From: Novosphingobium sp.
GTDB taxonomy: Bacteria > Pseudomonadota > Alphaproteobacteria > Sphingomonadales > Sphingomonadaceae
Length of the DNA: 64,000 bases
Assembly: GCF_039595395.1 (NCBI RefSeq)
Contig: NZ_JBCNLP010000005.1
Coordinates: forward strand, 62,001 to 126,000
Reading direction: 5' to 3'
In this document: piece after piece, positions 25,893 through 34,724 of the stretch
Layout of the letters: each line of letters starts with the position of its first letter
How positions within the stretch are numbered: position 1 is the stretch's first letter
The notes under the pieces: generated by a model
The model's database searches: none
What the model saw: the letters and a program-made list of their open reading frames with translations, nothing else
What the model was told of the DNA's origin: nothing
Position numbers and translations under genes: made by a program

Positions 25893-26773
25893 GGGAAGGC
25901 AGCCCGGACCCGGAACTCTACGAGTTCCAGCCCTATCGCGGTCGCAAGCCCATCGCCTGGCCCGGCGGCAAGAAGGTGGCGGTGTGGGTCTCGCCCAATC
26001 TTGAATATTACGAGATCGACCCGCCCGCCAATCCGCACCGCAAGAGTTGGGCCAAGCCTCACCCTGACGTGGTGGGCTACAGCCACCGCGACCATGCCAA
26101 CCGGGTGGGTCACTGGCGCATGGCCGAGGTGATGAGCAAGCATGGCTTTCCCGGCTCGGTCAGCCTGTCGGTGGCGCTGTGCCAGCATCATCCCGAGGTG
26201 GTGGCCGACGCCAATGCGCGCGGCTGGGAATTCTTCAGCCACGGCATTTACAACACGCGCTACTCCTATGGCATGGATGAACGCCAAGAACGCGCCATCA
26301 TCGAGGATTCGATCCGCACCGTGCGCGAGGCCACCGGGCAGACCATTCGCGGCTGGCTGGCCCCGGCGCTGACGCATACGCCGCGCACGCTCGACCTCAT
26401 CGCCGAATATGGCATGGATTACACCTGCGACCTCTACCACGACGATCAGCCCTTCCCGGTAAAGGTCGCCAAAGGCTCGCTGATTTCGATGCCCTACAGC
26501 CTGGAGGTCAACGACCACTACGGCTTCTTCATCTACAATATGAGCCCGCGTGAGTATGCCCAGACGCTGATCCGCCAGTATGAACGTCTGGCGAGCGAAG
26601 AGAGCGGCACGGTGATGTGCATCCCGCTGCACAGCTACCTCATCGGCCAACCCCACCGCATCGGCGCCTTCGAGGAGGTGCTGCGCCATATTGCTGCCGA
26701 TGGGCGCGCGTGGATTACGCGCGCGGGTGACATCGCCGACGCCTGGAAAGCCGCGCAGGAGGACGGACAATGA
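25889..26773 (+). CDS. Polysaccharide deacetylase-family protein, PuuE allantoinase-like (1)
   Basis: 294 aa, NodB-homology barrel. The N-terminal WPGGKKVAVWVSPNLEYYE, followed by SHGIYN and GWLAPALTHTPRTLDLIAEYG, is the pattern of PuuE-type allantoinases and related amidohydrolases rather than of chitin deacetylases. The metal-binding DD of NodB is replaced by NLE, and the His-x3-His site reads HGIYN, so a metal-independent mechanism is likely. AGGAGG six bases before the ATG gives a strong start. The ATG overlaps the previous stop and its own stop overlaps the next gene. Possible role: hydrolysis of a cyclic or linear amide. Confidence 0.82.
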   Translation: MREGSPDPELYEFQPYRGRKPIAWPGGKKVAVWVSPNLEYYEIDPPANPHRKSWAKPHPDVVGYSHRDHANRVGHWRMAEVMSKHGFPGSVSLSVALCQHHPEVVADANARGWEFFSHGIYNTRYSYGMDERQERAIIEDSIRTVREATGQTIRGWLAPALTHTPRTLDLIAEYGMDYTCDLYHDDQPFPVKVAKGSLISMPYSLEVNDHYGFFIYNMSPREYAQTLIRQYERLASEESGTVMCIPLHSYLIGQPHRIGAFEEVLRHIAADGRAWITRAGDIADAWKAAQEDGQ

Positions 26774-27708
26774 GTCTCGACCCGACTTATCTGGACTATC
26801 CCAAGCGCGCGCTGGGCTATGACCACGCGCTCTATCCCTACAGCCCGCTGCCAAGCCGCACGCCGCTGCACTGGCCGGGCGGCAAGCGTCTGGCGGTGTG
26901 GTTCACCGTCAGCCTCGAATGGTTCCCCATCACCCCGTCGGACAAGCCATTCCGCGCGCCGGGCCACATGCAGACCGCCTATCCCGACTATCGCCACTAT
27001 ACGAGCCGGGAGTATGGTACGCGCGTCGGGTTCTATCGCCTGCTGGACGCTTTCGCCAAGGTGGGCGCCAGGGTCAGCGTGGCAGCGAACAGTGCGATTG
27101 CCGAGCGTTATCCGCAGGTGATCGAGGATATCGCCAGCGCGGGCCACGAAATCGTCGCCCATTCCACCGACATGAACGGGACCATCGCTTCCACGCTGCC
27201 AGTGGAGGAGGAACGCGCGCTGATCGAGCACAGCCTTGCGGCCCTGACAGCGGCCAGCGGCCAGCGGCCGCGCGGCTGGCATTCCATCGCCCGCTCGCAA
27301 AGCTTTGCCACGCCCGACCTGCTCAAGGAAGCGGGGCTGGACTATATGGTCGACTGGGCCAATGACGAGATGCCCTATGCCTTTGCCAACGGGCTGGTGA
27401 ACATCCCGCTCAACCACGAACTGTCCGACCGCCAGATCATCAACGTCCAGCAGCAATCGGTGGACAGCTATGCCCAGCAGGTGCTCGATGCCTGTGACTG
27501 GCTGGAGCGTGAGGCGCAGGAACAGGGCGGCGGGCGGATGCTGCCGCTGCACATCACACCCTACATCATCGGCCTGCCCTATCGCATGGACAGTTTCGAA
27601 CGCCTGCTGGCCGATCTGGCGGCGCGGCCCCAGACATGGTTCGCGCGCGGCGGCGACATTTTCGATGCCTTTGCGGCAACACAAGGATCATCCCATGAAA
27701 GCCTATGA
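26770..27708 (+). CDS. Polysaccharide deacetylase-family protein, PuuE allantoinase-like (2)
   Basis: 312 aa, paralogue of the preceding product with the same WPGGKRLAVWFTVSLEWFP start, a GHEIVAHSTDMNG site and PRGWHSIARSQ. Again the NodB metal ligands are altered. Two tandem, co-translated copies (4-nt ATGA overlap) may form a heteromer or act on two related substrates. AGGAGG before the ATG supports the start. Confidence 0.82.
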   Translation: MSLDPTYLDYPKRALGYDHALYPYSPLPSRTPLHWPGGKRLAVWFTVSLEWFPITPSDKPFRAPGHMQTAYPDYRHYTSREYGTRVGFYRLLDAFAKVGARVSVAANSAIAERYPQVIEDIASAGHEIVAHSTDMNGTIASTLPVEEERALIEHSLAALTAASGQRPRGWHSIARSQSFATPDLLKEAGLDYMVDWANDEMPYAFANGLVNIPLNHELSDRQIINVQQQSVDSYAQQVLDACDWLEREAQEQGGGRMLPLHITPYIIGLPYRMDSFERLLADLAARPQTWFARGGDIFDAFAATQGSSHESL

Positions 27709-28714
27709 ACTCGGCCCGCAGACCGGGCTGGACTCGCTGCGCGCGGTGGAGCGCGAGAAGCCCCGGCCCGGCTTTGGCGAGGTGTTGCTCAAGACCCGCA
27801 TGGTCGCGCTCAACAACCGCGATGTGCAGGTGCTGGAAGGGCGCTATGGCGCGAAAAAGCCCGACGACCGCATTCCGCTGTCCGAAGGCGTGGGCGAAGT
27901 GGTCGAACTGGGCGAAGGCGTGGCGGGCCTGGCCGTGGGCGACCGCGGGGTCTTTGCCCATTTCGCCAACTGGATCGACGGCGCCTTCGCGCTCAGCCAT
28001 TTCGGCACCGATTACGGCATGACGCATGACGGCTGGCTGGCGCAATACATCCGCGTGCCCGCCGCCGCGCTGGTGAAGGTGCCCGAGACGCTGAGCGACG
28101 AGCAGGTCGCCCCATTGGCCTCCTCGGCACTGACGGCATGGCATGCGGTGGTCGAGGTCGGTCAGGTCAAGGCCAGCGACACGGTGCTGGCGCTGGGCAC
28201 GGGCGGCGTGGCCATCTGGGCCTTGCAGATTGCCAAGGCCCATGGCGCGCGCGTCATCATCACCTCGTCAAGCGATGAGAAGCTGGAACTGGCCCGCAAG
28301 CTGGGCGCCAACATCACCATCAACTATCGCACTCATCCCGATTGGGAAGCCGAGGTGATGAAGGCCACCCAAGGCGCGGGCGCCGACATCATCGTGGAAA
28401 CCGGCGGCTATGATACGCAGGCCAAATCGATCCAGGCCGCCGCCGCCAATGCACGCATCAGCTTCATCAGCGTTGCCCCGCGCGAGGGTACACCGGCCAT
28501 GAACATCGGCCTCGTCATCTTCAAGAACCTGGTTCTCAAGGGCATTGCCGAGGGCAGCCGCGCGATGCTGGCCCGGCTGGTGCGCACCATAGAACAGCAC
28601 AACATCGCGCCCGTGATCGACAGCACCTTTGCCTTCGATGAGGCGCCTGCCGCCTACGCCCGTCTGAAATCGGGCGGCCATGTCGGCAAGATCCTGATCC
28701 GCGTTTCGGGCTGA
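27695..28714 (+). CDS. Zinc-independent MDR oxidoreductase (quinone reductase-like)
   Basis: 339 aa medium-chain dehydrogenase/reductase. GroES-like N-terminal half, then the NAD(P)-binding VLALGTGGVAIWALQIAK motif and GADIIVETGG. The catalytic and structural zinc cysteines of alcohol dehydrogenases are absent, so it is probably a reductase of quinones or enones. AAGGA precedes the ATG, which overlaps the end of the second deacetylase gene by 14 nt. It ends the operon 4 bp from the converging GntR gene. Confidence 0.87.
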   Translation: MKAYELGPQTGLDSLRAVEREKPRPGFGEVLLKTRMVALNNRDVQVLEGRYGAKKPDDRIPLSEGVGEVVELGEGVAGLAVGDRGVFAHFANWIDGAFALSHFGTDYGMTHDGWLAQYIRVPAAALVKVPETLSDEQVAPLASSALTAWHAVVEVGQVKASDTVLALGTGGVAIWALQIAKAHGARVIITSSSDEKLELARKLGANITINYRTHPDWEAEVMKATQGAGADIIVETGGYDTQAKSIQAAAANARISFISVAPREGTPAMNIGLVIFKNLVLKGIAEGSRAMLARLVRTIEQHNIAPVIDSTFAFDEAPAAYARLKSGGHVGKILIRVSG

Positions 28715-28718
28715 CCTC

Positions 28719-29462
28719 TTACCCCTTGGCCAGCTTGGGCAGGTTCAGATCCATGCGGATATGGAACCTGTCCGAGCGGTAATGGGCATGGGTGAGCAGA
28801 AAAGGCACCTCCTGCGCGTCAAAGACCAGACGGGTGATGCGCAGCAACGCAGCGCGCGGCTCGATGCTCAGCGCCTCGGCCAGCACGGTGTCGGCCTGAT
28901 GCGCGCCGATCGTCTGCTCGGCATGGGCGGCGTGGTAACCCGCATCGTCAAGAATGCGCAGCAAGGGCGCGCGCACCAGCGCCGTCTGGGTAATCACCTT
29001 CTCCAGCCGCGCGGGCGCATAGGAAACGACATAGCCCAGCGGCTCGCCATCCAGGCAGCGCACGCGCACCGCGCGCACCACCTTCTCGCCCTCCTCCAGC
29101 TTCAGCGCCTTGGCCACGGTGAGCGGCGGCGTTTCAACCGCCACCTCGATCACATTGACCACCGTGCCCTGCCCCAGCGCCATCAGCGAGTCGACCGCCT
29201 GATCGATGTTCGCCTCGATCGGCTTGGCGGGCGTGCGGAAGGTGACACAGGTGCCGATGCGGCGTTTGCGCTGAACGAAGTGATGCTCGGCCAGATCGTT
29301 CAGCACGCGACGCGCCGTGATGCGCGACACGCCATACGTCTCGGACAGGTCCTGTTCGGTCGGCAAAAGGCTGCCGAAGGGGCGCTCACCCGACAGAATC
29401 TCGTCGCGCAGTTGCAAGTAGATCTGGTGATACAGCGGCACCGCCGCTCCACGATCAACCAC
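28719..29462 (-). CDS. GntR/HutC-family transcriptional regulator with UTRA domain
   Basis: 247 aa. The N-terminal winged helix (PLYHQIYLQLRDEILSG, LPTEQDLSETYGVSRITARR) is classic GntR; the C-terminal UTRA domain (about residues 95-240) binds a small effector. The start is GTG with AGGGGA before it. Usually such proteins are repressors released by a pathway metabolite. Its own upstream region has a TTGACAATTGTATCAA element (29518-29533), a possible autoregulatory site. It is the best local candidate for the TATAYCAAAT-type operators found before four plus-strand units. Confidence 0.92.
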   Translation of the reverse strand: MVDRGAAVPLYHQIYLQLRDEILSGERPFGSLLPTEQDLSETYGVSRITARRVLNDLAEHHFVQRKRRIGTCVTFRTPAKPIEANIDQAVDSLMALGQGTVVNVIEVAVETPPLTVAKALKLEEGEKVVRAVRVRCLDGEPLGYVVSYAPARLEKVITQTALVRAPLLRILDDAGYHAAHAEQTIGAHQADTVLAEALSIEPRAALLRITRLVFDAQEVPFLLTHAHYRSDRFHIRMDLNLPKLAKG

Positions 29463-29557
29463 GAATGCATCCCCTGTTAGCCACGCCCTACCGGCGCTCT
29501 ACGCATAAGTGGCCGAATTGACAATTGTATCAAGGGGAGGATGAATGAGAAACGCGC

Positions 29558-30796
29558 TCAATCGCGCCCCTCGGGATAGGGGCCCATGGCCAGCAATAAC
29601 AGGGAACCGGCCAGAATGCAGCCGACCCCGCCCCACAGCGCTGGGTTATAGCTGCCCGTCACATCGAAGACATGGCCATAGATCGCTGGACCAAGACCGC
29701 CTCCGATCGCGATGACGATGTAGAATACACCATAAATCGAGCCATATTCGCGCCGCCCGAAATAGCGCGCGATAAGATAGGCCAGCAGGTCGAATTCAAA
29801 CCCTGTGCCCAGCCCCATGCCGATGATCGAGAACAGGGCCGAGCCGCGTGTAAGCCCGCTGCCCGCCAGCAGGGCATTGCCCAGAATGGGCATGGCAAAC
29901 ACCACAAGCGCGCTGCCCGGCGCCCACAGCCGGTCAAGCAGCCAACCGCCCCCCACCCGCCCGGCGATAACGGCCAGACCGAAGGCCGACGTGATCGCCC
30001 CGATCTCCGGCAAGGTGAAATGGTACGATTTGAGGATGTTTTCCATGTTCGGCGTGGTGGCCGTCAGGGCAAAGGCCAGCAGCAGAAAGGCGGCCGCCAT
30101 GATCCAGAACTGCCGCTGACGCAGCGCCTCGCGCAGGGTGAGGCCATTTTCCTGCGCCATCGGCTCGCCATCGATCACTGGCGTGCCGGTCAGGGCTGGC
30201 TCACGAAACAGCCAGAACAGCAGCGGCGTTGCCACCAGCACCGGCAGCGCGCCCACCACCGCCACAGCCACCCGCCAGCCATGGGTGAGGATCAGCCATG
30301 CCATCACCGGCTTGACGAGAAAGGCCGTCAGCCCCGTGCCCGCGCTCACCACGCCCAGCGCCAGCCCCCGCTGCTGCGAAAACCAGCTGTTGATGATGCG
30401 TGTCCAGGTCGCGGTCAGCGTGCCCGCGCCCACGATGCTCATCACCACCCACTGGGCGTAAAACAACATCAGAGAACCATTGGCCAACGCCAGACTCATG
30501 AAGGCAAGGCCAAACAGCGGCATGGAGACGAGTGCCACCCTGCGGGCACCATAACGGTCGAGCGCGAAACCCGCCGCCGGGCCCGACAGCACCACGACCA
30601 GTGATTGCACCGTCACGCTCGTCATCAATTGGGTGAAAGTCCAGCCAAATGATTTTGCCAGTTCGGGCGCCATCATTCCCACGGTATAGAAGGGCAAGGG
30701 GCTCAACCCCAGTGACAGGCCGATCATGCCGGCGGCCACGACTGCCCATCCTCGCGCCGAATCCTGCCTGTCGGAACCTGGCGCAACAGCCATCAT
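29558..30796 (-). CDS. MFS transporter (monocarboxylate/oxalate-formate antiporter-like) 3
   Basis: 412 aa, 12 helices, similar to the carriers at 18374 and 19615: YGARRVALVSMPLFGLAFMSLALANGSL, WFSQQRGLALGVVSAGTGL, GRVGGGWLLDRLW. Predicted organic acid transport. Of three near starts I chose the ATG at 30796 because AGGA lies eight bases before it. The gene is divergent from the tandem hydrolase and may share its AT-rich operator at 30881-30898. It is followed by the GntR gene after 95 bp. Confidence 0.84.
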   Translation of the reverse strand: MMAVAPGSDRQDSARGWAVVAAGMIGLSLGLSPLPFYTVGMMAPELAKSFGWTFTQLMTSVTVQSLVVVLSGPAAGFALDRYGARRVALVSMPLFGLAFMSLALANGSLMLFYAQWVVMSIVGAGTLTATWTRIINSWFSQQRGLALGVVSAGTGLTAFLVKPVMAWLILTHGWRVAVAVVGALPVLVATPLLFWLFREPALTGTPVIDGEPMAQENGLTLREALRQRQFWIMAAAFLLLAFALTATTPNMENILKSYHFTLPEIGAITSAFGLAVIAGRVGGGWLLDRLWAPGSALVVFAMPILGNALLAGSGLTRGSALFSIIGMGLGTGFEFDLLAYLIARYFGRREYGSIYGVFYIVIAIGGGLGPAIYGHVFDVTGSYNPALWGGVGCILAGSLLLLAMGPYPEGRD

Positions 30797-30880
30797 CGCC
30801 ACAATCCTTCAACTGATCGCCACGCGGAGACTGTCTCGCGCGCGGCGCTGGACAGGTTCCCATCCATGACACAGATTTGA

Positions 30881-30898
30881 GTTCATACTATATCAAAT
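30881..30898. promoter_or_regulatory. AT-rich operator (TATAYCAAAT type) upstream of tandem hydrolase
   Basis: GTTCATACTATATCAAAT shares its right half with the sites at 39808 and 62458. It is 63 bp before the hydrolase start and 85 bp before the divergent MFS start. Confidence 0.5.
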
Positions 30899-30960
30899 TC
30901 CTGTGTCGCTACGTGATCCATCCCATACCCTGTCCATGCGGGAGACTGTGACATGACCTT

Positions 30961-32604
30961 ATGACCGATACTCGGACACACGCAACGCACACCCCCTGGC
31001 CCGTGCACAAGGCCTATGCCATGGTCGCCGGGCGCGCGCTGCACTATCAGCGCTGCGGTCAGGGTCCAGCGGTCGTGCTGCTGCATGATTCGCCACGCTC
31101 CTCGCGCCTGCATCTGGACACGATGCAGGCGCTTGCCCCGCATTTCACCGTCTATGCGCTCGACACACCCGGCTATGGCAATTCCGATCCACTTGGCATC
31201 GAAACGCCCACGATGGAGGATTTTGGCAGCGCCCTGCGCGCCGCGCTCGATCATCTCGGCCTGACGCGGGCACCGCTTTATGCCACCCACACCAGCGCCA
31301 AGATCGCCCTTGCCTATGCCGCCGATGGCTGCGCCGCGCCCCTGCTGGTGCTTGACGGGCTCTCCATGCCTGAAACGCTGGCCAGTGCCGATTTCATCGC
31401 CCGCTACATGCGCCCCTTCGCGCCGGAGCCCAGCGGGGCCTATCTGGCCAGCGAATGGACCCGCATCCGCGACATGCTGCGATGGTTTCCCTGGTTCTCT
31501 ACCGACCCGACCCGCCGCGTTCCCGTCGATGGACCGGACGGGGCCTGGCTGCTCGATTACAACATCGACCTGTTCAGCGCCGGGCGCCATTATGCCGACG
31601 CCTATGCCGCCGCCATGCGTTACGATCCGGCCCCCGCGCTGGCCCGGGTGAGCGTGCCTACCCATGTCGCCGCGCGGCAGGACGATGTGCTCCACGGCTT
31701 TCTGCCGCGCGCTGCGGCCTGCGGCAACCCGCTGGTCCGCACAACAAGCCTGCCTGCAGACCGCGCGGCATGGCTGGGCTGGCTGATCGACACGCTGGGC
31801 GCCGCGGCAACCCAAACCCCGATGCCGGCCCGGAAGGAGGATGCGGCGCGCCGCTATACATCCCATGCTCATGGCCAGATCCACTGGACCCTTCACGGCG
31901 AGGGCGCGCCATGGCTGGTGCTGAGCGCGCCCACCACACTGCATGCCCATCCCTGGGCGCAAAGCCTGCCCGGCCTCACCCTTGTCCCCGACCTCCCCGG
32001 CTCTGGCGAGAGCGATCCCCTGCCCGGCGAAGACATGGTGCAGGCGTTGGTGGACGGGCTGGAGCAACTGGGCGTCAAGCGCGGGCGGGTGCTGGCCTGC
32101 GGCCTCGCCGCGCCTCTTGGGGCGCGGCTCGCCACGTTGATGCCGGTGGAGCGGCTGGTGATCGACGGCCTCCCCCCAATCGACGCGGACCATGTGGCTG
32201 CCTTTGCCGATGGCCTGTGCCCGCCCCCGCCGTTCGACGATCACTCGGGCAGCCACCTGCATCGCATCTGGCACATGCTGCGCGATGGCGAGGTGCAATG
32301 GCCATGGCATGACACATCGGCCCGCGCCATCCGTCGGCTGCCGCCCCAGTTGGACCCCGACGCTCTGCACATGGCGCTGACCGCTGTGCTGAAGCAACCC
32401 GCTTCCTGGGGCGATGCCACCCTTTCTGCACTGGCCTTGGCCCCCTCGGTCTGGTCGCGGGTCCGAACGCCCGTCATCGCCTTCACTCATCCCGATCCGG
32501 CCTACGCCCCTGCGCCCGCGCTGGCTGGCCTTTGCGGTGCCACAATGCTCCCCCGCCCCGACACAATCGCCGAGGCCGCCTCTCTCCTGATGGAGCACGC
32601 ATGA
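30961..32604 (+). CDS. Tandem alpha/beta hydrolase-fold protein, degenerate second domain
   Basis: 547 aa, about twice the usual length. Residues 1-270 form one alpha/beta hydrolase unit: LLHDSPRSSR, ALDTPGYGNSDP, and an elbow ATHTSA with Thr111 where Ser is normal. Residues 295-545 form a second unit recognisable from VLSAPTTLHAHPW and PDLPGSGESDP, but its elbow reads CGLAAPLGA with no nucleophile. The first unit is related to the products at 35391 and 57227. No strong ribosome binding site precedes the ATG. It is co-translated with an MFS carrier (ATGA overlap). Substrate unknown. Confidence 0.8.
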   Translation: MTDTRTHATHTPWPVHKAYAMVAGRALHYQRCGQGPAVVLLHDSPRSSRLHLDTMQALAPHFTVYALDTPGYGNSDPLGIETPTMEDFGSALRAALDHLGLTRAPLYATHTSAKIALAYAADGCAAPLLVLDGLSMPETLASADFIARYMRPFAPEPSGAYLASEWTRIRDMLRWFPWFSTDPTRRVPVDGPDGAWLLDYNIDLFSAGRHYADAYAAAMRYDPAPALARVSVPTHVAARQDDVLHGFLPRAAACGNPLVRTTSLPADRAAWLGWLIDTLGAAATQTPMPARKEDAARRYTSHAHGQIHWTLHGEGAPWLVLSAPTTLHAHPWAQSLPGLTLVPDLPGSGESDPLPGEDMVQALVDGLEQLGVKRGRVLACGLAAPLGARLATLMPVERLVIDGLPPIDADHVAAFADGLCPPPPFDDHSGSHLHRIWHMLRDGEVQWPWHDTSARAIRRLPPQLDPDALHMALTAVLKQPASWGDATLSALALAPSVWSRVRTPVIAFTHPDPAYAPAPALAGLCGATMLPRPDTIAEAASLLMEHA

Positions 32605-33938
32605 ACCAGACCGCCCAGCGTCCGCCCCTGCCCGCCGCGCGCGTGGCATGGTATGCCGTCATCCTGCTGACGCTGGCCTACGCGCTGGCCATTCTCGACC
32701 GTGTGTCGATCTCGCTGCTGATTGTGCCGCTGCAGAAGGCACTGGCGATCCATGATACGCAATTTGGCCTGCTGCAGGGCATGGCCTTTTCCATCGTCTA
32801 TTCGCTGCTGGGCCTGCCGCTGGGCATGGCGGTCGACCGGCGACGGCGCGTCCCCATCCTGGTGCTGGGGCTAGCCCTGTGGAGCCTCGCCACCGTGGGC
32901 TGTTCGCTGGCGCAAAGCTTCCCCCAACTGTTTCTCGCCCGCATGCTGGTGGGCGTGGGCGAGGCCAGCCTGGTGCCCGTTGCCACCTCGCTCATCGCCG
33001 ACCTGTTCAGCCCGGCCATGCGGCCCAAGGCCTATGGCATCTTCGTGACCGGCTCCACCTTCGGCACGGCCTCGGCCATGGCGCTCTCAGGCCTGTTTCT
33101 GGGCTGGGCCGATGGGTTGATCCACGGCCTGCCCACAATCTTCGGCGCAATGCAGCCATGGCAGATTGTCTTTATCCTGTGTGGCGCGCCGGGGCTGGTG
33201 CTGGCGCTGCTGATCGCCGCCACCGTGCGCGAACCGGCGCGGCAGGGTCAGGCCGGCATCGGCGCGGTCAGTCTGCGTCCACTCCTTGCGCTGATGGCGC
33301 AGCGGCGCACAGCCTATGGCTGCTTCCTGCTGGGCTCGGTGCTCAACCTCACCTCCATCTACGCCATCGTCGGCTGGTTTCCCGCATTGTTCATCCGCGT
33401 GCATGGGTGGAGCGCGGCCTTCACCGGCAAGGTGCTGGGCATGTCCAGCCTGCCCATTTCGCTCTTCGCCGCCATCAACAGCGGATGGGTCATCGTGGCA
33501 TTGGCAAGGCGTGGAGCCAGCGATGCGCCGGCGCTGGTGGCGGCGGCCTGCGCGCTTTCGGGGATCGTGTTCGGCGTTCCGGCCTGCCTTGCCTCTTCGG
33601 CATGGGTGGCGCTGGGCTGCTATCTGCTCAACGCTCTCTTCGTGAACTGGAACACCTCGGCCGTTTATGCCGGGCTGGCGCAGATCACCCCCAACGCCAA
33701 CCGCGCACAGGTGATGGCGGTGCACACCATACTCTCAGGTCTTGTCGCGCTGACGTCGGGCAATTTCATCGTCGGCTTCTTGTCCGACCATGTGTTTCCC
33801 GGCCACAAGGGCATAGCCCCGGCGCTGGGCACGCTGTTTTTCGTCTGCGGACTGGGCTCGTTCCTCTCGCTGATGGCCGGGCGACGCGCTTTTCGCGAGG
33901 CCGCCGCCGCACAGGAGGCAAAGGAAGGCATCGTCTGA
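32601..33938 (+). CDS. MFS transporter (ACS/spinster-like)
   Basis: 445 aa with 12 helices. DRVSISLLIVPLQKAL, GLPLGMAVDRRRRVP and RMLVGVGEASLVPVATSLIADLF are typical of the spinster/ACS branch, which carries organic acids or lipids. GGAG before the ATG, which overlaps the stop of the tandem hydrolase gene, supports co-translation. It is a different MFS branch from the other six carriers in the window. Confidence 0.86.
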   Translation: MNQTAQRPPLPAARVAWYAVILLTLAYALAILDRVSISLLIVPLQKALAIHDTQFGLLQGMAFSIVYSLLGLPLGMAVDRRRRVPILVLGLALWSLATVGCSLAQSFPQLFLARMLVGVGEASLVPVATSLIADLFSPAMRPKAYGIFVTGSTFGTASAMALSGLFLGWADGLIHGLPTIFGAMQPWQIVFILCGAPGLVLALLIAATVREPARQGQAGIGAVSLRPLLALMAQRRTAYGCFLLGSVLNLTSIYAIVGWFPALFIRVHGWSAAFTGKVLGMSSLPISLFAAINSGWVIVALARRGASDAPALVAAACALSGIVFGVPACLASSAWVALGCYLLNALFVNWNTSAVYAGLAQITPNANRAQVMAVHTILSGLVALTSGNFIVGFLSDHVFPGHKGIAPALGTLFFVCGLGSFLSLMAGRRAFREAAAAQEAKEGIV

Positions 33939-33947
33939 CGGCTAAAA

Positions 33948-33969
33948 GGGGCAGCCGCGCGGCTGCCCC
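33948..33969. terminator. Palindromic terminator between convergent operons
   Basis: Perfect 9-bp stem GGGGCAGCC-GCGC-GGCTGCCCC between the MFS stop and the end of the minus-strand operon. AAAA on the left gives a U tract for the minus-strand transcript. Confidence 0.75.
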
Positions 33970-33976
33970 GATCCGT

Positions 33977-34702
33977 TCAGCGGGTCAGCTCGACCAGCTC
34001 GTACCATGTCTGCATGTAGCCGCCGACGCCCCCCTGCACGAAGATGGCATCCTCATCAGCCGTGACCCACACGTCATAGGGCGGATGGGCATGACCGCCC
34101 ACGCTCACCATACCGCCATCGGGATCGGTGAACTGGTAGTGATAGCATGCGAAGGTGCCTGCCTTCACCGTCACCGTCTCGGTGCCGACATAGCCCAGCT
34201 TGATGATCGATTCCGCGATGAAGGGCGGCGTTGCGCCGCGATGGTCGGGCGAGGGCAGGAAGCAGCGGAAGTTGCGCGGCTCTGTGGTCGAGCGGTCGAT
34301 CTTGCGGGTGATATAGGCGTCGGCGACGATGGGATGCGTGCCAAAGCCGTCATAGCTGCCCACAATGGGCATGCGCTGCGACACGCGACCAATGCTGGGA
34401 CCATAGCTTTCGCATTCTACCGCGTCAGCCGTGAAACAAAACCAGCCAGAACCCATGAAAGCATCGCCCACCGTCAGACGCACGAAGCAGTCCATCGGCA
34501 TGTCGAGCTCGTCCATGCTGTAGACGATGTCGCGGTGCACGGTGGGAGCGGGCTCGTCAATCTCGCAGCGCGCGCGCAAGGTCTTCTTGCCGTCGCTGTG
34601 GTGGGTCCAGGTGAAGGTTTCGCGGCCGCGCTCCTCGCCTTCGCGCCCCGGTTTGCGGGACGTGTAGGCGATGGCGCCCGAAATGGTGCGGTGCTTTTGC
34701 AA
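33977..34702 (-). CDS. Unrecognised soluble protein, last gene of the seven-gene operon
   Basis: 241 aa with no family I can name. Mostly beta-strand-like, with FTWTHHSDGKKTLRARCEID, a Cys/Trp-rich stretch MGSGWFCFTAD, and VTVKAGTFACYHYQFTDPDGG, which recalls lipoprotein-type beta-barrel DUFs such as DUF3108 without being convincing. No signal peptide. I chose the TTG start at 34702 because AAGGAG lies eight bases before it, 22 nt after the preceding gene. It may bind a hydrophobic intermediate; that is a guess from the fold impression. Confidence 0.6.
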   Translation of the reverse strand: MQKHRTISGAIAYTSRKPGREGEERGRETFTWTHHSDGKKTLRARCEIDEPAPTVHRDIVYSMDELDMPMDCFVRLTVGDAFMGSGWFCFTADAVECESYGPSIGRVSQRMPIVGSYDGFGTHPIVADAYITRKIDRSTTEPRNFRCFLPSPDHRGATPPFIAESIIKLGYVGTETVTVKAGTFACYHYQFTDPDGGMVSVGGHAHPPYDVWVTADEDAIFVQGGVGGYMQTWYELVELTR

Positions 34703-34724
34703 AGAACTTCTCCTTTGAACGGGG

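Noticed and set aside
30883..32649. 588-codon open frame on the minus strand
   Set aside because: It lies fully opposite the tandem hydrolase gene; its product is low-complexity Gly/Arg/His-rich with no family motif, as expected for antisense of GC-rich coding DNA.
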